NCBI GenBank assembly: GCA_022824585.1
Contig: JAJDZN010000065.1
Location: forward strand, 1 to 64,000
Length of the DNA: 64,000 nt
Source: Bryobacterales bacterium
GTDB taxonomy: Bacteria > Acidobacteriota > Terriglobia > Bryobacterales > UBA6623
Reading direction: 5' to 3'
In this document: positions 1 through 9,222 of the stretch, piece by piece
Numbering within the stretch: the stretch's first letter is position 1
Layout of the letters: each line of letters starts with the position of its first letter
Position numbers and translations under genes: made by a program
Notes under the pieces: model-generated
The model's input: the letters and a program-made list of their open reading frames with translations, nothing else
What the model was told of the DNA's origin: nothing
Databases searched by the model: none

Positions 1-300
1 CGCCGCCGCCTGCGTCGCCGCCCCCTGCGCGCTCCGCAACGTCTCTTCCTGCTCCTCCAGAGAACCCTGCACCCACGCCGCGAAACAGTCCGGCAACATG
101 CTCACCGTCCGCCTCGCCGTCCGGCAGATGAAGCGCCGCACCAGCGCCCCCCGCGGCTTCACGCGCGCGTAAAACCCGTGCGGGGACAGCTCGCACGTGC
201 CCGGCTGGCACCACGGACACCGCGGAGCGCTCACAGCGTTCCAAGCCCGTTGGCTAACATATTCCTTGTCGGTCAGCTTGGTTGCGAAGCGCAGCTGCAC
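1..300 (-). CDS. Partial zinc-ribbon ORF (DUF6431-like), probably mobile-element associated
   Basis: This open frame runs leftward from a GTG at 298-300 and is cut by the window edge after 100 codons. It carries a CPWC zinc-knuckle motif, then HGFY, then a second half-site (ICRTARRTVSMLPDCF) resembling the C-P-x-C-R-R-T-x-S-x-L-P pattern of DUF6431-type proteins found beside transposons. The second cysteine of the distal pair is replaced by alanine, so metal binding may be impaired. The part near the edge (EEQEETL...) looks helical. A transposase fragment lies just upstream on the same strand, supporting a mobile-element origin. The start is uncertain because no clear ribosome-binding site is visible and the frame stays open upstream. 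The family assignment is from memory of the motif only. Confidence 0.45.
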   Translation of the reverse strand, partial: MQLRFATKLTDKEYVSQRAWNAVSAPRCPWCQPGTCELSPHGFYARVKPRGALVRRFICRTARRTVSMLPDCFAAWVQGSLEEQEETLRSAQGAATQAAA

Positions 301-652
301 GGCAGGACCGGCCACGGCCCGGCGGCTGCATCCGTGCGGGCCACCTCTGTCTTACCCCACCGCCGCACCGCAGTGCCACCCGGCTCCTCTCCGCGCCGGC
401 CTGACCGGCCGCCTGCTGCAAACACCGGCCTGCTGCCGCCCCCTTCGACGGCCCTGCTCCAGCCGGGCCGGTCGCTTCCGAACACTACTGCCGGAAGAAC
501 CCGGTTCCCTCCACCCGGCCCCGCTTCTGCACCAGCCTCACGGCCCCTCAACGCGCCTCTCGGATTTGCGCACTAGCACCGATTTCCATGCATTCTGCCG
601 TCAGAGCAATGTGAGAAAATACCCCGCCCTACTGCCGGAATAATGTGACTCT
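301..652. other. Intergenic, no gene seen
   Basis: About 350 bases between the two mobile-element fragments. Open frames here are short and of low-complexity Pro/Arg/Ala composition, as expected by chance at this base composition. Near 600-650 there are two imperfect copies of a CACATT...GGCAG motif on the minus strand, which could be remnants of an element end. Confidence 0.5.
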
Positions 653-817
653 CTACAGCAGCGGCCAGTGCTCGGCGGGGACGTCGAAGCCGGCGCCGAG
701 ATTGAGCAGGGTTTTCTGGCGGGGGCGGCCAGCGACGCGCACGGAGCGGACGAGGCGGTGGTTGGCATAGCTGGTGCCATTGGGGGCGCGGCGGTAGGGG
801 GAGCGGCGAATGAACAC
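653..817 (-). pseudogene. IS1634-type transposase, N-terminal fragment
   Basis: A 54-codon frame from a GTG at 815-817 to a TAG at 653-655. The product begins VFIRRSPYRRAPNGTSYA and contains NHRLVRSVRV, GRPRQKTLLNLG and FDVPAEHWPLL, which is the typical N-terminus of IS1634-family DDE transposases. Those are about 450-600 residues long, so only the first tenth remains and the catalytic DDE domain is absent. The stop falls just after the conserved W-P-x-L. I read it as a dead fragment of an insertion sequence. A stand-alone small protein is possible but unlikely. Confidence 0.6.
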
Positions 818-1484
818 TAGGCGCAGGCTAGCAGGCCGGGGGGCGGGAAGTCCAGCAAATCCGGCCTTTATAACTCACTTTCTGGCCCTACACATTCTGG
901 CCCTACAAATTTGGAAACCAGCCTCGGAAACGGAAATCATCGAGATCAAGCAGGCCGCACATGCTGCGGCTCAGAGAGCCGCCGAGCGGTCCCGTGGCAG
1001 GGTTTCCCAGCCGCTCGCGGCTGTGCCGGGATGGCGGTCGAGCGGGCTGGGCTGGGAGTGTGGGCCGTGCCGGGGCGGATCGCGGCCAAGCCGCCGCAGC
1101 CGCCGGGCAGTCGATCCCACGGGGGCCGTCCGCAGCCTCGGCAACGGGCTGGGCAGGCCCCGTCAAGGTGTGCGTTCTTGCTCCGCAAGTTGTTGCTTGA
1201 CAGTTGGTTGCGCTCCATGCTCGGTGATCGACGCGGCGGGCGCGAAGATTCCCGGAAGCGCGTCCAATGGCGGTGCGTGCCAGACCTGTTGCTGCGGTCG
1301 ACAACAGGAACCAGTCGGCCGTCAGATCGCGGTCGGACCGCAACAGCCGAGCGGATTCAGTTGTCCCGGCCGCACCAAACCCAAGTCGGTCATCGGGCGA
1401 GTGCCCGCCCTAGCGCCACACCAAATCGAGTCTCAGCTTGCCGGGCATAGAACGCAGTTGGGCCGCCCTCGCGGTCCGAAAATG
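818..1484. other. Long intergenic stretch, no convincing gene
   Basis: Several open frames cross this interval on both strands, but they are Arg/Pro/Ala-rich, overlap one another and show no recognisable motif. Two copies of a 13-base direct repeat lie near the left end. The right end directly abuts the truncated 3' end of the first NHL gene, so part of this stretch may be what replaced the missing end of that gene. Confidence 0.5.
880..907 (+). repeat. Short direct repeat, TTCTGGCCCTACA x2
   Basis: The 13-mer TTCTGGCCCTACA occurs at 880-892 and again at 895-907, two bases apart. It lies between the transposase fragment and the NHL gene. Function unknown; it could be a slippage product or the edge of an insertion. 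Confidence 0.6.
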
Positions 1485-4400
1485 TTAAACATGGGCTAAG
1501 AATACTCCGCCCGCCGGTTCGCCGTCTCCTATGAACCGGGTTTCCCCTCCGCCGGCGACCGTGGTTCCGGACCCGTCCGGCCCGAACATCAAGACTGAGC
1601 CGTCATAGAACACGAAGACGTTGCCGGAGTCGTCTACGTTGAAGCCAGACACGAAAGGCGACACGTCCATCGGCGGCAGGGGAGTGATCAAGGGTTCGGA
1701 GGATGTTGTGTCGATTTTGCCAATCCTCCCGTTGAATCTCGAACGGTTGCCCCAGTCGAAGACGTAAAGGTTGTCCTCGGCGTCGATTGCCAGCCCAAGT
1801 GGGTACGATAGTCTCGTCTCGGCGGCCGGAGCAACCCCGCCGGGCTCCCAAAGGTAATCAGAAAGCGAGTCGCCAGTAGAGCGCACGTAGCCAGATTCGG
1901 AGGTACGGTCGCGCATCCCTGTTCCGACGAAGGTTGTGATGACGCCAGACGTATCGATTCTGCGTACGCGGTGGTTGGAGTAGTCAGCAACGTAGACGTT
2001 GCCCAAGGAATCGACCGCAATGGCTCGTGGACTGTTCAGTTGAGCTGCAATCGCCGGTCCCTCGTCGCCTGAAAACCCTCGCTCGCCGGTTCCTGCGATT
2101 GTTGTGATCTTGCCCGTAACGTCAATCTTTCTCACGCGGCTGCCGAACCCCGTCAGGTATAGGTTCCCAACCGCGTCCGACTCCAATACGGACGGACCTC
2201 TTAGCTCCGCCGCAACGGCTGGACCGCCGTCCCCGGAGTGACCGTATTCGCCTGTACCGGCGATGGCTGCGATCATGCCGTTGGGATCAATCCTGCGAAC
2301 CTGATTCGAATCGAGCACATACACGTTGCCTGCCGGATCGGCCGCGATGTCTCTGGGAGCACCGAATTGCGCCATGGAGGCCGGACCGCCATCGCGTTTG
2401 TCGAAAGGCTCGCCCGATCCGGCGAACGGCTCGATCGTGCCCGACCCGGAGATCCGGCGCACGGTGTCGTTGCCGGAGTCCGCGATGAACAGGTTGTCAG
2501 AAGAATCCATCGCAAGGCTTCTCGGGTACAAAAGCCTAGCGTCGACTGCCGGACGACCGTTCCCGAAATTGCCCGGTTCGCCCGTCCCTGCGATCGTTTC
2601 GATCATTCCCGACGAGTCAACCTTGCGAATCCTGTAATTGCCAGAGTCAGAAATATACACGTTCCCCGCAGCATCCACCAGCAGTCCGTTGGGACCAGCA
2701 AGCTGGGCATCTATCGCCGGTCCACCGTCCCCCGAGTAGCCGCGCTCGCCCGTTCCGGCAATTGTCCTGATCGTGCCCGTGGGGTCAATCTTGCGCACGC
2801 GCTGGTTGAAGCTATCAGCAACATAGACGTTGCCCGCTGTGTCCGCCGCGACAGCTCTCGGGTAATACAGCCGGGCCTTGGCTGCCGAGCCGTCCCCTTC
2901 AAAGCCGCCTCGCTGTCCCGCTACACCGGCGATGGTTGTGACATTTCCACGAACGTCGATCCGCCGCACAAGGTGATTGCGGACATGTGCTTCGGCCACC
3001 ACGATGTTTCCAAACAAGTCCAGCGCCAAACCGTCTGGATTAAATAGCGGGCCGCTCGTGCTGATCGTGGAAATTCTTCCCAAAACGTCGATCTTGCGCA
3101 CTACGTCGTTTCCGTAATCAGCCACGAAGATCTCGCCGAGCCAGTTGACTCCGATTCCCCTCGGAGAGTCGAATTCGGCCTGTGTGGCCGGCCCCCCGTC
3201 ACCCGCGTAGCCTTCCTCCCCTGTTCCGGCAATCGTCGTGATGATGCCTGACGTATCGATCTTGCGCACACGGTTGTTGGAGGCTTCCGTCACGTACGCG
3301 TTGCCAGCGGAATCGAGTGCTACGGCGTGGGGATTGAAGAGTCTTGCCTCGGTCGCCGGAACTCCCTCGGCGACATCAACCGTTCCCGCGACCGTTCGAA
3401 TGGTGTACTTGGCCAGCCTCCACTGCGCTCCGGTCCATTCCAGAAGGTACTCCTGGCCATCCTCGACATGGCGATAGCCGTTCGCCGCAACCCGATCGCC
3501 GATGTGCCAGACGCCGTCCTCGCCGGCCATCAGGGTGACGGTCTTCCCTCCTTGCAGCTCGACCGTCTGTTGGTGGGGAACGTACGTTGCCACGATGGCT
3601 CCGCTTGTCGTCTGTTCCAATGCGTAGCGGTTCCCATTGGTGGCAAACGCTTCCGTGCCATGCGCGAGCGGGGCGCCATTCCACCGCACCGACCCGGTCT
3701 GCGTGATAGTGAGCGTAACGGAGTCGCCGCTGGTGCCCAACGGCACTGCAAGACTCGACAGTTTGGCTGTCGGACTGAGAATGCGAACTCGGTTCCCAAA
3801 GAACTCGCCGACGTAGAGATTGCCGTCGGAGTCCACCGCAATATAGCCCGGCCTGTCCAGTGAGGCATCGATAGCCAAGCCCATGTTTCCAGTGGAGAGT
3901 TGCTCGCCCGTGCCAGCGATTGTGTCGATGATGCCCGCAGCGTCGATCTTGCGGAGCCAGCCTGGCCAGTATTCAGATAGAAAGAGATTCCCTGCAGAAT
4001 CTAATGCAATACCTCCGGGAGTTTCCAGTCCAGCGTCGATCGCTGGGCCCCTGTCCCCTGAGTGCCGGCGGCGACCGGCACCTGCAATGGTGGTGATCCG
4101 GCCTGTCGGTGAGATCTTTCGTATCCGGCCTTCGTTGATGTCGGCAAGATAGATGTTGCCCAGTGCGTCCGTCTCTAGATCGCTGACGAAGTTGAGTTGC
4201 GCGGCGGTAGCAGCGCCGCCATCCCCGCTACCCCCCCTGGATCCCGTTCCCGCGATGGTGGTGATCGTGCCGTCGAGGCTGACCTTGCGCACGCGATGGC
4301 CTCTCGAATCACTGATCAAGACATTGCCCTCTGCATCTACAACCACTGCCACGGGCCAGTTGAGTTGCGCCTCAACCGCGGGGCCGCCATCCCCTTGTGA

Positions 4401-5162
4401 GCCCGCCACGCCCGTGCCGGCCACCGTACTGATCGTCCCCATGGCATCGATCTTGCGCACTCGATTTCCAGCACTCTCAGCGATATAGAGATTGCCACTG
4501 GAATCCAGAGCGACAGCGGTCGGACCGAAAAGTTGCGCGTCCACCGCCGGCCCGCCATCCCCGGCGGAGGCTCGCTCGCCGGTACCCGCGATCGTGGTAA
4601 TAATTCCGGCTTGATCGATTTGGCGCACCCTCCCGTTGTTGGTGTCAGCGACATAGACGTTGCCTGCGACATCTATGGCGATTCCCCCTGGATTGTGGAA
4701 GCGCGCTTGAAGCGCCGGTCCGCCATCGCCATGAAATCCCTCTTCGCCGGTGCCCGCGAAGGCGTCGATGACGTAGGCCGTCTCTGTGACGGCCCCGGCG
4801 GGAAGCAGCGGTTCGCCGTTCGCGTCGAGCGGTAGTGTTATGGCCTCTTGCGCTACTGCTGAAGCCCCGACTAGCAAGACCAGGCAAGCTGGCAGCCCCA
4901 GCTGAAATAGAGCTCGGACGGATACCCGCAAGCGTTGCTTGCGGCTGCAGCCGCTAGCAGCACGAGCGCCCGCGAGCCTAGAGTCCAAGCAGCAATGACC
5001 GCGCGGGGATAGACGACGGTACTTGGCTGCAGTCCGCCGGACTGGGCTTGTCCGTGGCATTGAGCACGTTCTGTTCATGCTGGCTGTAGTGGACGTGTAG
5101 AAACGAATCGTCGTTTCATCGGATAGATCAGGGGCCGCCTTGGGGATTGGCCACTGCACCAC
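1485..5162 (-). CDS. Secreted NHL-repeat beta-propeller protein, C-terminally truncated paralogue
   Basis: A predicted protein of up to 1225 residues. A hydrophobic export segment at about 84-107 (LGLPACLVLLVGASAVAQ) points to secretion. It is followed by many copies of an NHL-type blade of the form 'TIAGTGE.G..GDGGPA..AQL..P.G.A.D..GN.Y.AD..N.RVRKID'. A non-NHL insert at about 470-600 separates two propeller arrays. Such propellers usually mediate protein or ligand binding at the cell surface; no catalytic residues are seen. It is a tandem paralogue of the next gene upstream and matches it throughout. However, it stops at GEPAGGVFLAHV where the paralogue continues for about 28 more residues, so its last blade is missing. 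The true start is uncertain: the first 80 residues look non-natural, and a TTG near 4931 or ATGs near 5078 and 5060 are alternatives. Confidence 0.85.
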   Translation of the reverse strand: MVQWPIPKAAPDLSDETTIRFYTSTTASMNRTCSMPRTSPVRRTAAKYRRLSPRGHCCLDSRLAGARAASGCSRKQRLRVSVRALFQLGLPACLVLLVGASAVAQEAITLPLDANGEPLLPAGAVTETAYVIDAFAGTGEEGFHGDGGPALQARFHNPGGIAIDVAGNVYVADTNNGRVRQIDQAGIITTIAGTGERASAGDGGPAVDAQLFGPTAVALDSSGNLYIAESAGNRVRKIDAMGTISTVAGTGVAGSQGDGGPAVEAQLNWPVAVVVDAEGNVLISDSRGHRVRKVSLDGTITTIAGTGSRGGSGDGGAATAAQLNFVSDLETDALGNIYLADINEGRIRKISPTGRITTIAGAGRRRHSGDRGPAIDAGLETPGGIALDSAGNLFLSEYWPGWLRKIDAAGIIDTIAGTGEQLSTGNMGLAIDASLDRPGYIAVDSDGNLYVGEFFGNRVRILSPTAKLSSLAVPLGTSGDSVTLTITQTGSVRWNGAPLAHGTEAFATNGNRYALEQTTSGAIVATYVPHQQTVELQGGKTVTLMAGEDGVWHIGDRVAANGYRHVEDGQEYLLEWTGAQWRLAKYTIRTVAGTVDVAEGVPATEARLFNPHAVALDSAGNAYVTEASNNRVRKIDTSGIITTIAGTGEEGYAGDGGPATQAEFDSPRGIGVNWLGEIFVADYGNDVVRKIDVLGRISTISTSGPLFNPDGLALDLFGNIVVAEAHVRNHLVRRIDVRGNVTTIAGVAGQRGGFEGDGSAAKARLYYPRAVAADTAGNVYVADSFNQRVRKIDPTGTIRTIAGTGERGYSGDGGPAIDAQLAGPNGLLVDAAGNVYISDSGNYRIRKVDSSGMIETIAGTGEPGNFGNGRPAVDARLLYPRSLAMDSSDNLFIADSGNDTVRRISGSGTIEPFAGSGEPFDKRDGGPASMAQFGAPRDIAADPAGNVYVLDSNQVRRIDPNGMIAAIAGTGEYGHSGDGGPAVAAELRGPSVLESDAVGNLYLTGFGSRVRKIDVTGKITTIAGTGERGFSGDEGPAIAAQLNSPRAIAVDSLGNVYVADYSNHRVRRIDTSGVITTFVGTGMRDRTSESGYVRSTGDSLSDYLWEPGGVAPAAETRLSYPLGLAIDAEDNLYVFDWGNRSRFNGRIGKIDTTSSEPLITPLPPMDVSPFVSGFNVDDSGNVFVFYDGSVLMFGPDGSGTTVAGGGETRFIGDGEPAGGVFLAHV

Positions 5163-5219
5163 TGAGCGACAAGGCAGTCTCGGCAGAAGATGCTCCAGAA
5201 TTCTGCCTCCCCGACGCCT

Positions 5220-8200
5220 TCAAGGCACTGGCTCCAAGACATGGATACGTCGATTCGAAGAGTCCGCTACCCAGATGTTCCCGTGGAGGTCTAGCGCAAT
5301 TCGGGCGAACCGCCCCAGGATTACTCCGCCCGCCGGCTCCCCGTTTCCTACGAGCCGGGCCACTCCCCCACCCGCGACTGTGCTGCCTGAGCCGTCCGGA
5401 GCGAACTTCAAGACCGACCCTTGATAGAAGACAAACACGTTCCCGAACTCGTCAACGTCGAATCCGGTTGGAAGGCGAGGCACTTCCGTAGCCGCCAGTG
5501 GCTCGATGACAGGCTCGGGGGAAGTCGTGTCAATTCTACCGACTCTACCGTTGGCGCTAGAACGGTTGCCCCGATCAATGACGTAAAGGTTGTCGTTTGC
5601 ACCCATTGCCAACCCAAAAGGGAACACCAACCTCGCCTGAGACGCGGGGGCTATTCCCCCGGCCTGCCAACGATAGTCGGACTGCGAGTCGCCGGTGGAG
5701 TACACGTAGCCATACTCTGCGGAGCGGTCAAGAACACCCGTGCCCGCGAATGTTGTGATCATGCCAGACGCGTCAATCTTTCGCACGCGATGGTTCGAAA
5801 AGTCGGCAACGTAGACGTTGCCCACGGAATCGGCAGTAATCGATCGGGGGAAGTTCAGTTGGGCCGCGACCGCTGGACCACCGTCCCCCGAAAACCCTTG
5901 CACGCCTGTTCCAGCGATCGTCGTGATTGTTCCCCCAGAATCGACCCTTCTCACGCGGTCGCCAAGATTCCCGCCGACGTAGAGGTTTCCGGCAGCGTCC
6001 AACGCCAACGCCAAAGGACTCTGCAGTTCCGCCGCCATGGCCGGACCGCCGTCCCCGGAGTAGCCGTAGTCTCCCGTGCCAGCGATAGCTGCGATCATGC
6101 CGTTGGGATCAATCCTGCGAACTTGATTCCGATCAAGCACGTACACATTGCCCAGTGCATCGGCCACGATGTCCTGCGGGTACCCGAACTTCGATAGGGA
6201 AGCCGGGCCGCCGTCGCGCTTGTCAAACGGCTCGCCCGTTCCCGCTATCCGCGTAATCGTGCCGGTCGGAGAAATCCACCGTACCGTATGGTTTCCGGAA
6301 TCGGCGACGAATAAACCGCCGGAACCATCGATGGCGAGGCCTCTCGGCAGCGCTAGACCTGCCTCGACTGCCGGACCGCCATCCCCAGAATTGCCCGCTT
6401 CCTCCATCCCGGCGATCGTCTCGATCACTCCTGACGGATCGACCCTGCGAACTCTGTGGTTACTGGAATCGGCAACATACACGTTCCCCGCGGAATCCAC
6501 GAGCACTCCGCTGGGGAACAAGAGTTGGGCATCTACCGCCGGCCCACCGTCACCCGAGTAGCCGCGCTCTCCCGTCCCGGCGATCGTCTGAATCGCGCCT
6601 GTGGGGTCAATCTTGCGCACGCGGTGGTTATACGCATCGGCCACGTAGACGTTGCCCGACGGGTCTGTCGCGACCCCTCTGGGGTAATAGAGCCGAGCCG
6701 CAGCCGCCGAGCCACCCCCTTCAAAGCTGCCTCGCTGCCCTGGGATTCCAGCGATGGTCGTGACGTTTCCGCGGACATCGATCCTCCTCACGAGGTGATT
6801 TCGGACATGCGATTCGGCCACTACGACGTTTCCGAATAGGTCGAGCGTCAGGCCATACGGACGAAATAGCCGGCGAGTGGTACGGATCGTCGAAATCCTT
6901 CCCGTAACGTCGATCTTGCGCACAACATAATTTCCGTAATCCGCCACAAAGATCTCGCCGAGCCAGTTGACTCCGATTCCCCTCGGCTGGTCGAACTCCG
7001 CTTCGGAAGCGGGACCGCCGTCCCCTGCGTAGCCGCGCTCTCCCGTCCCGGCGATTGTCGTGATGATTCCTGACGTGTCGATCTTCCGTATGCGGTGGTT
7101 GGATCTGTCTGAGACATACAAGTTGCCGGATGAATCGAACGCTACCGCGGACGGACTGAATAGTCTTGCCTGTGTCGCTGCCACTCCGTCCACGACGTCT
7201 ACGGTTCCCGCGATCGTTCGAATTGTGTACTTGGCCAGCCTCCACTGCGCTCCGGTCCATTCCAAGAGGTACTCCTTGCCGCCCTCAACATGGCGATAGC
7301 CGTTAGTTGCAACCTCGTCTCCGATCCTCCACGCGCCGTCCTCGCCGACCGTCAGGGTGACAGTCTTGCCTGCTTGCAACTCGACAGTCTGCGTGTTGGG
7401 GACGTACGTAGCCACGACCTCCCCGCTCTCGGCTTGTCCGAACGCGAAACGATTGCCGTTGCTGGCCACGACTTCCAGGCCGTGTACGAGAGGCGAGCCA
7501 TCCAGCTTCAATGACCCGTCTTTCTCGACCGAGACAGCAACGGAGTCCCCACTGGTGCCCAACGGCACGGAGAAACGCGAACGTTCGGCTGTCCGGCTCA
7601 GAACGCGAATCCGGTCTGCATAGTTCTCTGAGACATAGAGCCTGCCGTCAGAGCCTGCGGCGACGTTACGGGGGCGGTCGAGAGCTGCGTCGGTGGCCAA
7701 TCCCATGTCTCCTGTGGAACCTTGTTCCCCAGTACCTGCGATCGTCGTGATGGTGCCCGCGGGGTCGATCTTGCGGAGCCGACCGACCCAGAATTCGGTC
7801 AGAAAGAGGTTGCCTGCCGAATCCAGTGCCAGGCCTCCCGGGGTTGCAATCCGCGCCTCGACAGCAGGGACACCGTCTCCTGAACGGCCACCGAACCTCG
7901 TGCCTGCGATCGTGGCAATCGTGCCGTCCGGTGCGATCCTGCGTATTCGGGCCTCGTTCATGTCAGACACATAGACATTGCCCGAACCGTCCACCGCCAA
8001 ACCGCTTATGAAGTTGAACTGGGCGGAAGTGGCCGGTCCGCCGTCGCCCGCGCCGCCCTTTATGCCAGTGCCGGCGATTGTGGTAATCGTGCCCGCCGTG
8101 TCGATCTTGCGTACTCGATAGCCGCTGTACTCGCCGACGAAAACGTTGCCGTCCGCATCCACAGCGACCGCGTTGGGCCGATTGAGTTGCGCCTCAGTCG

Positions 8201-8801
8201 CCGGCCCTCCATCCCCTTCCGAACCCTCTGCTCCGGTGCCAGCCAAGGTGCTGATCGTGCCTGCCGCATCGATCTTACGGACCCGATTCCCACCCCCCTC
8301 AGTGACATAGATGTTGCCGCCCGCGTCCACTGCGACATCGTTCGGGATGAAGAGTTGCGCGGCGGTTGCGAGCCCACCGTCTCCCGCCGAGCCCTGGCGG
8401 CCGTTGCCTGCGAACGTCGTAATGTTGCCCGACGGATCGATCCGACGGACTCGACCGTTGTTCGAGTCGGCCACATAGACGTTGCCCGCTGCATCTACTG
8501 CTATGCCTCGCGGGGTGTGGAACCGCGCTTCAGTCGCGAGTCCCCCATCGCCATGAAATCCCTCTTCGCCGGTACCCGCGAAGGCGTCAATTACGTAGGC
8601 CGTCTCTGTGACGGCCCCGACGGGAAGCAGCGGTCTGCCGTTCGCGTCGAGCGGTAGCGTAATGACTTCTTGCGCCGCTCCCGATGCCCCGCAGAGCAAG
8701 GCTACGCAAGCCGCGAGTCCTAGGCGAGCGACGGCGCGGACAGCTGCTGACCAGCATTCTCTTCGGCTGGCGCGGCGTGAAGCACGAGCGTCCCGTGCCA
8801 T
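5220..8801 (-). CDS. Secreted NHL-repeat beta-propeller protein, full-length paralogue
   Basis: A protein of about 1193 residues from the ATG at 8801; the frame stays open to 8891. The N-terminus has an Arg-rich stretch and a hydrophobic segment (LGLAACVALLCGASGAAQ) consistent with a signal peptide. Two NHL arrays flank a central insert that includes a 'GKEYLLEWTGAQWRLAKYTIRT' type element shared with the downstream paralogue. It keeps the C-terminal blade (DLHGNIWVADSSNRRIHVLEP) that the paralogue has lost. The two genes are on the same strand about 57 bases apart and look like a tandem duplication. Likely role: extracellular or periplasmic scaffold or ligand binding, with no enzyme motif seen. 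The substrate cannot be inferred. Confidence 0.87.
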   Translation of the reverse strand: MARDARASRRASRRECWSAAVRAVARLGLAACVALLCGASGAAQEVITLPLDANGRPLLPVGAVTETAYVIDAFAGTGEEGFHGDGGLATEARFHTPRGIAVDAAGNVYVADSNNGRVRRIDPSGNITTFAGNGRQGSAGDGGLATAAQLFIPNDVAVDAGGNIYVTEGGGNRVRKIDAAGTISTLAGTGAEGSEGDGGPATEAQLNRPNAVAVDADGNVFVGEYSGYRVRKIDTAGTITTIAGTGIKGGAGDGGPATSAQFNFISGLAVDGSGNVYVSDMNEARIRRIAPDGTIATIAGTRFGGRSGDGVPAVEARIATPGGLALDSAGNLFLTEFWVGRLRKIDPAGTITTIAGTGEQGSTGDMGLATDAALDRPRNVAAGSDGRLYVSENYADRIRVLSRTAERSRFSVPLGTSGDSVAVSVEKDGSLKLDGSPLVHGLEVVASNGNRFAFGQAESGEVVATYVPNTQTVELQAGKTVTLTVGEDGAWRIGDEVATNGYRHVEGGKEYLLEWTGAQWRLAKYTIRTIAGTVDVVDGVAATQARLFSPSAVAFDSSGNLYVSDRSNHRIRKIDTSGIITTIAGTGERGYAGDGGPASEAEFDQPRGIGVNWLGEIFVADYGNYVVRKIDVTGRISTIRTTRRLFRPYGLTLDLFGNVVVAESHVRNHLVRRIDVRGNVTTIAGIPGQRGSFEGGGSAAAARLYYPRGVATDPSGNVYVADAYNHRVRKIDPTGAIQTIAGTGERGYSGDGGPAVDAQLLFPSGVLVDSAGNVYVADSSNHRVRRVDPSGVIETIAGMEEAGNSGDGGPAVEAGLALPRGLAIDGSGGLFVADSGNHTVRWISPTGTITRIAGTGEPFDKRDGGPASLSKFGYPQDIVADALGNVYVLDRNQVRRIDPNGMIAAIAGTGDYGYSGDGGPAMAAELQSPLALALDAAGNLYVGGNLGDRVRRVDSGGTITTIAGTGVQGFSGDGGPAVAAQLNFPRSITADSVGNVYVADFSNHRVRKIDASGMITTFAGTGVLDRSAEYGYVYSTGDSQSDYRWQAGGIAPASQARLVFPFGLAMGANDNLYVIDRGNRSSANGRVGRIDTTSPEPVIEPLAATEVPRLPTGFDVDEFGNVFVFYQGSVLKFAPDGSGSTVAGGGVARLVGNGEPAGGVILGRFARIALDLHGNIWVADSSNRRIHVLEPVP

Positions 8802-9222
8802 CGCTTCCGGGCGGGCGGGCTCCGACAGGGCTCGACCAAAGGACTCGGGAAGAGAGCCCTGGAGTGGCCTGGGCGGCAATTGCGAACGCATCCGCCCATG
8901 CTACAACGATCAAGAAATCAAGGACTCCGGAGGGACCACCACGCCTGCTAAGCGCGGCACGCAGGACGCTAGCTGGCCGAATCCGCGTACCGCATCAAAT
9001 GGCGCTACCAGCCGGAAGTTCTCGTGCCCCGCCTCGCCCATGTTGCCGTGCGCACTATTCCGCGGCCTGTCCTCCTGTAAACTCTGGCTGGAACGGCTGC
9101 CTCATCAGGATTTGCAACTCCGATCCGCCGTTTACGGCAGGCGAGCGCGTGGTAGACTCCGGTCACGGATCATCTGGATGATCGCTGTCTGGGGTGGGCC
9201 GGGCATTCGAAGTGGCTAGACG
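8802..9222. other. Divergent intergenic region between NHL and VWA genes
   Basis: About 420 bases separating two divergently transcribed genes, so promoters for both are expected here. I see no confident -35/-10 pair, no terminator and no small gene. Confidence 0.5.

Noticed and set aside
903..1499. Open frames of 146-229 codons on both strands upstream of the NHL gene
   Set aside because: They overlap each other in several frames and have no recognisable motif, ribosome-binding site or homologue that I can name.
1485..8801. Regular DNA periodicity that could suggest a CRISPR-like or satellite array
   Set aside because: The repeats are coding, in frame, and correspond to NHL propeller blades with diverged nucleotide sequence.
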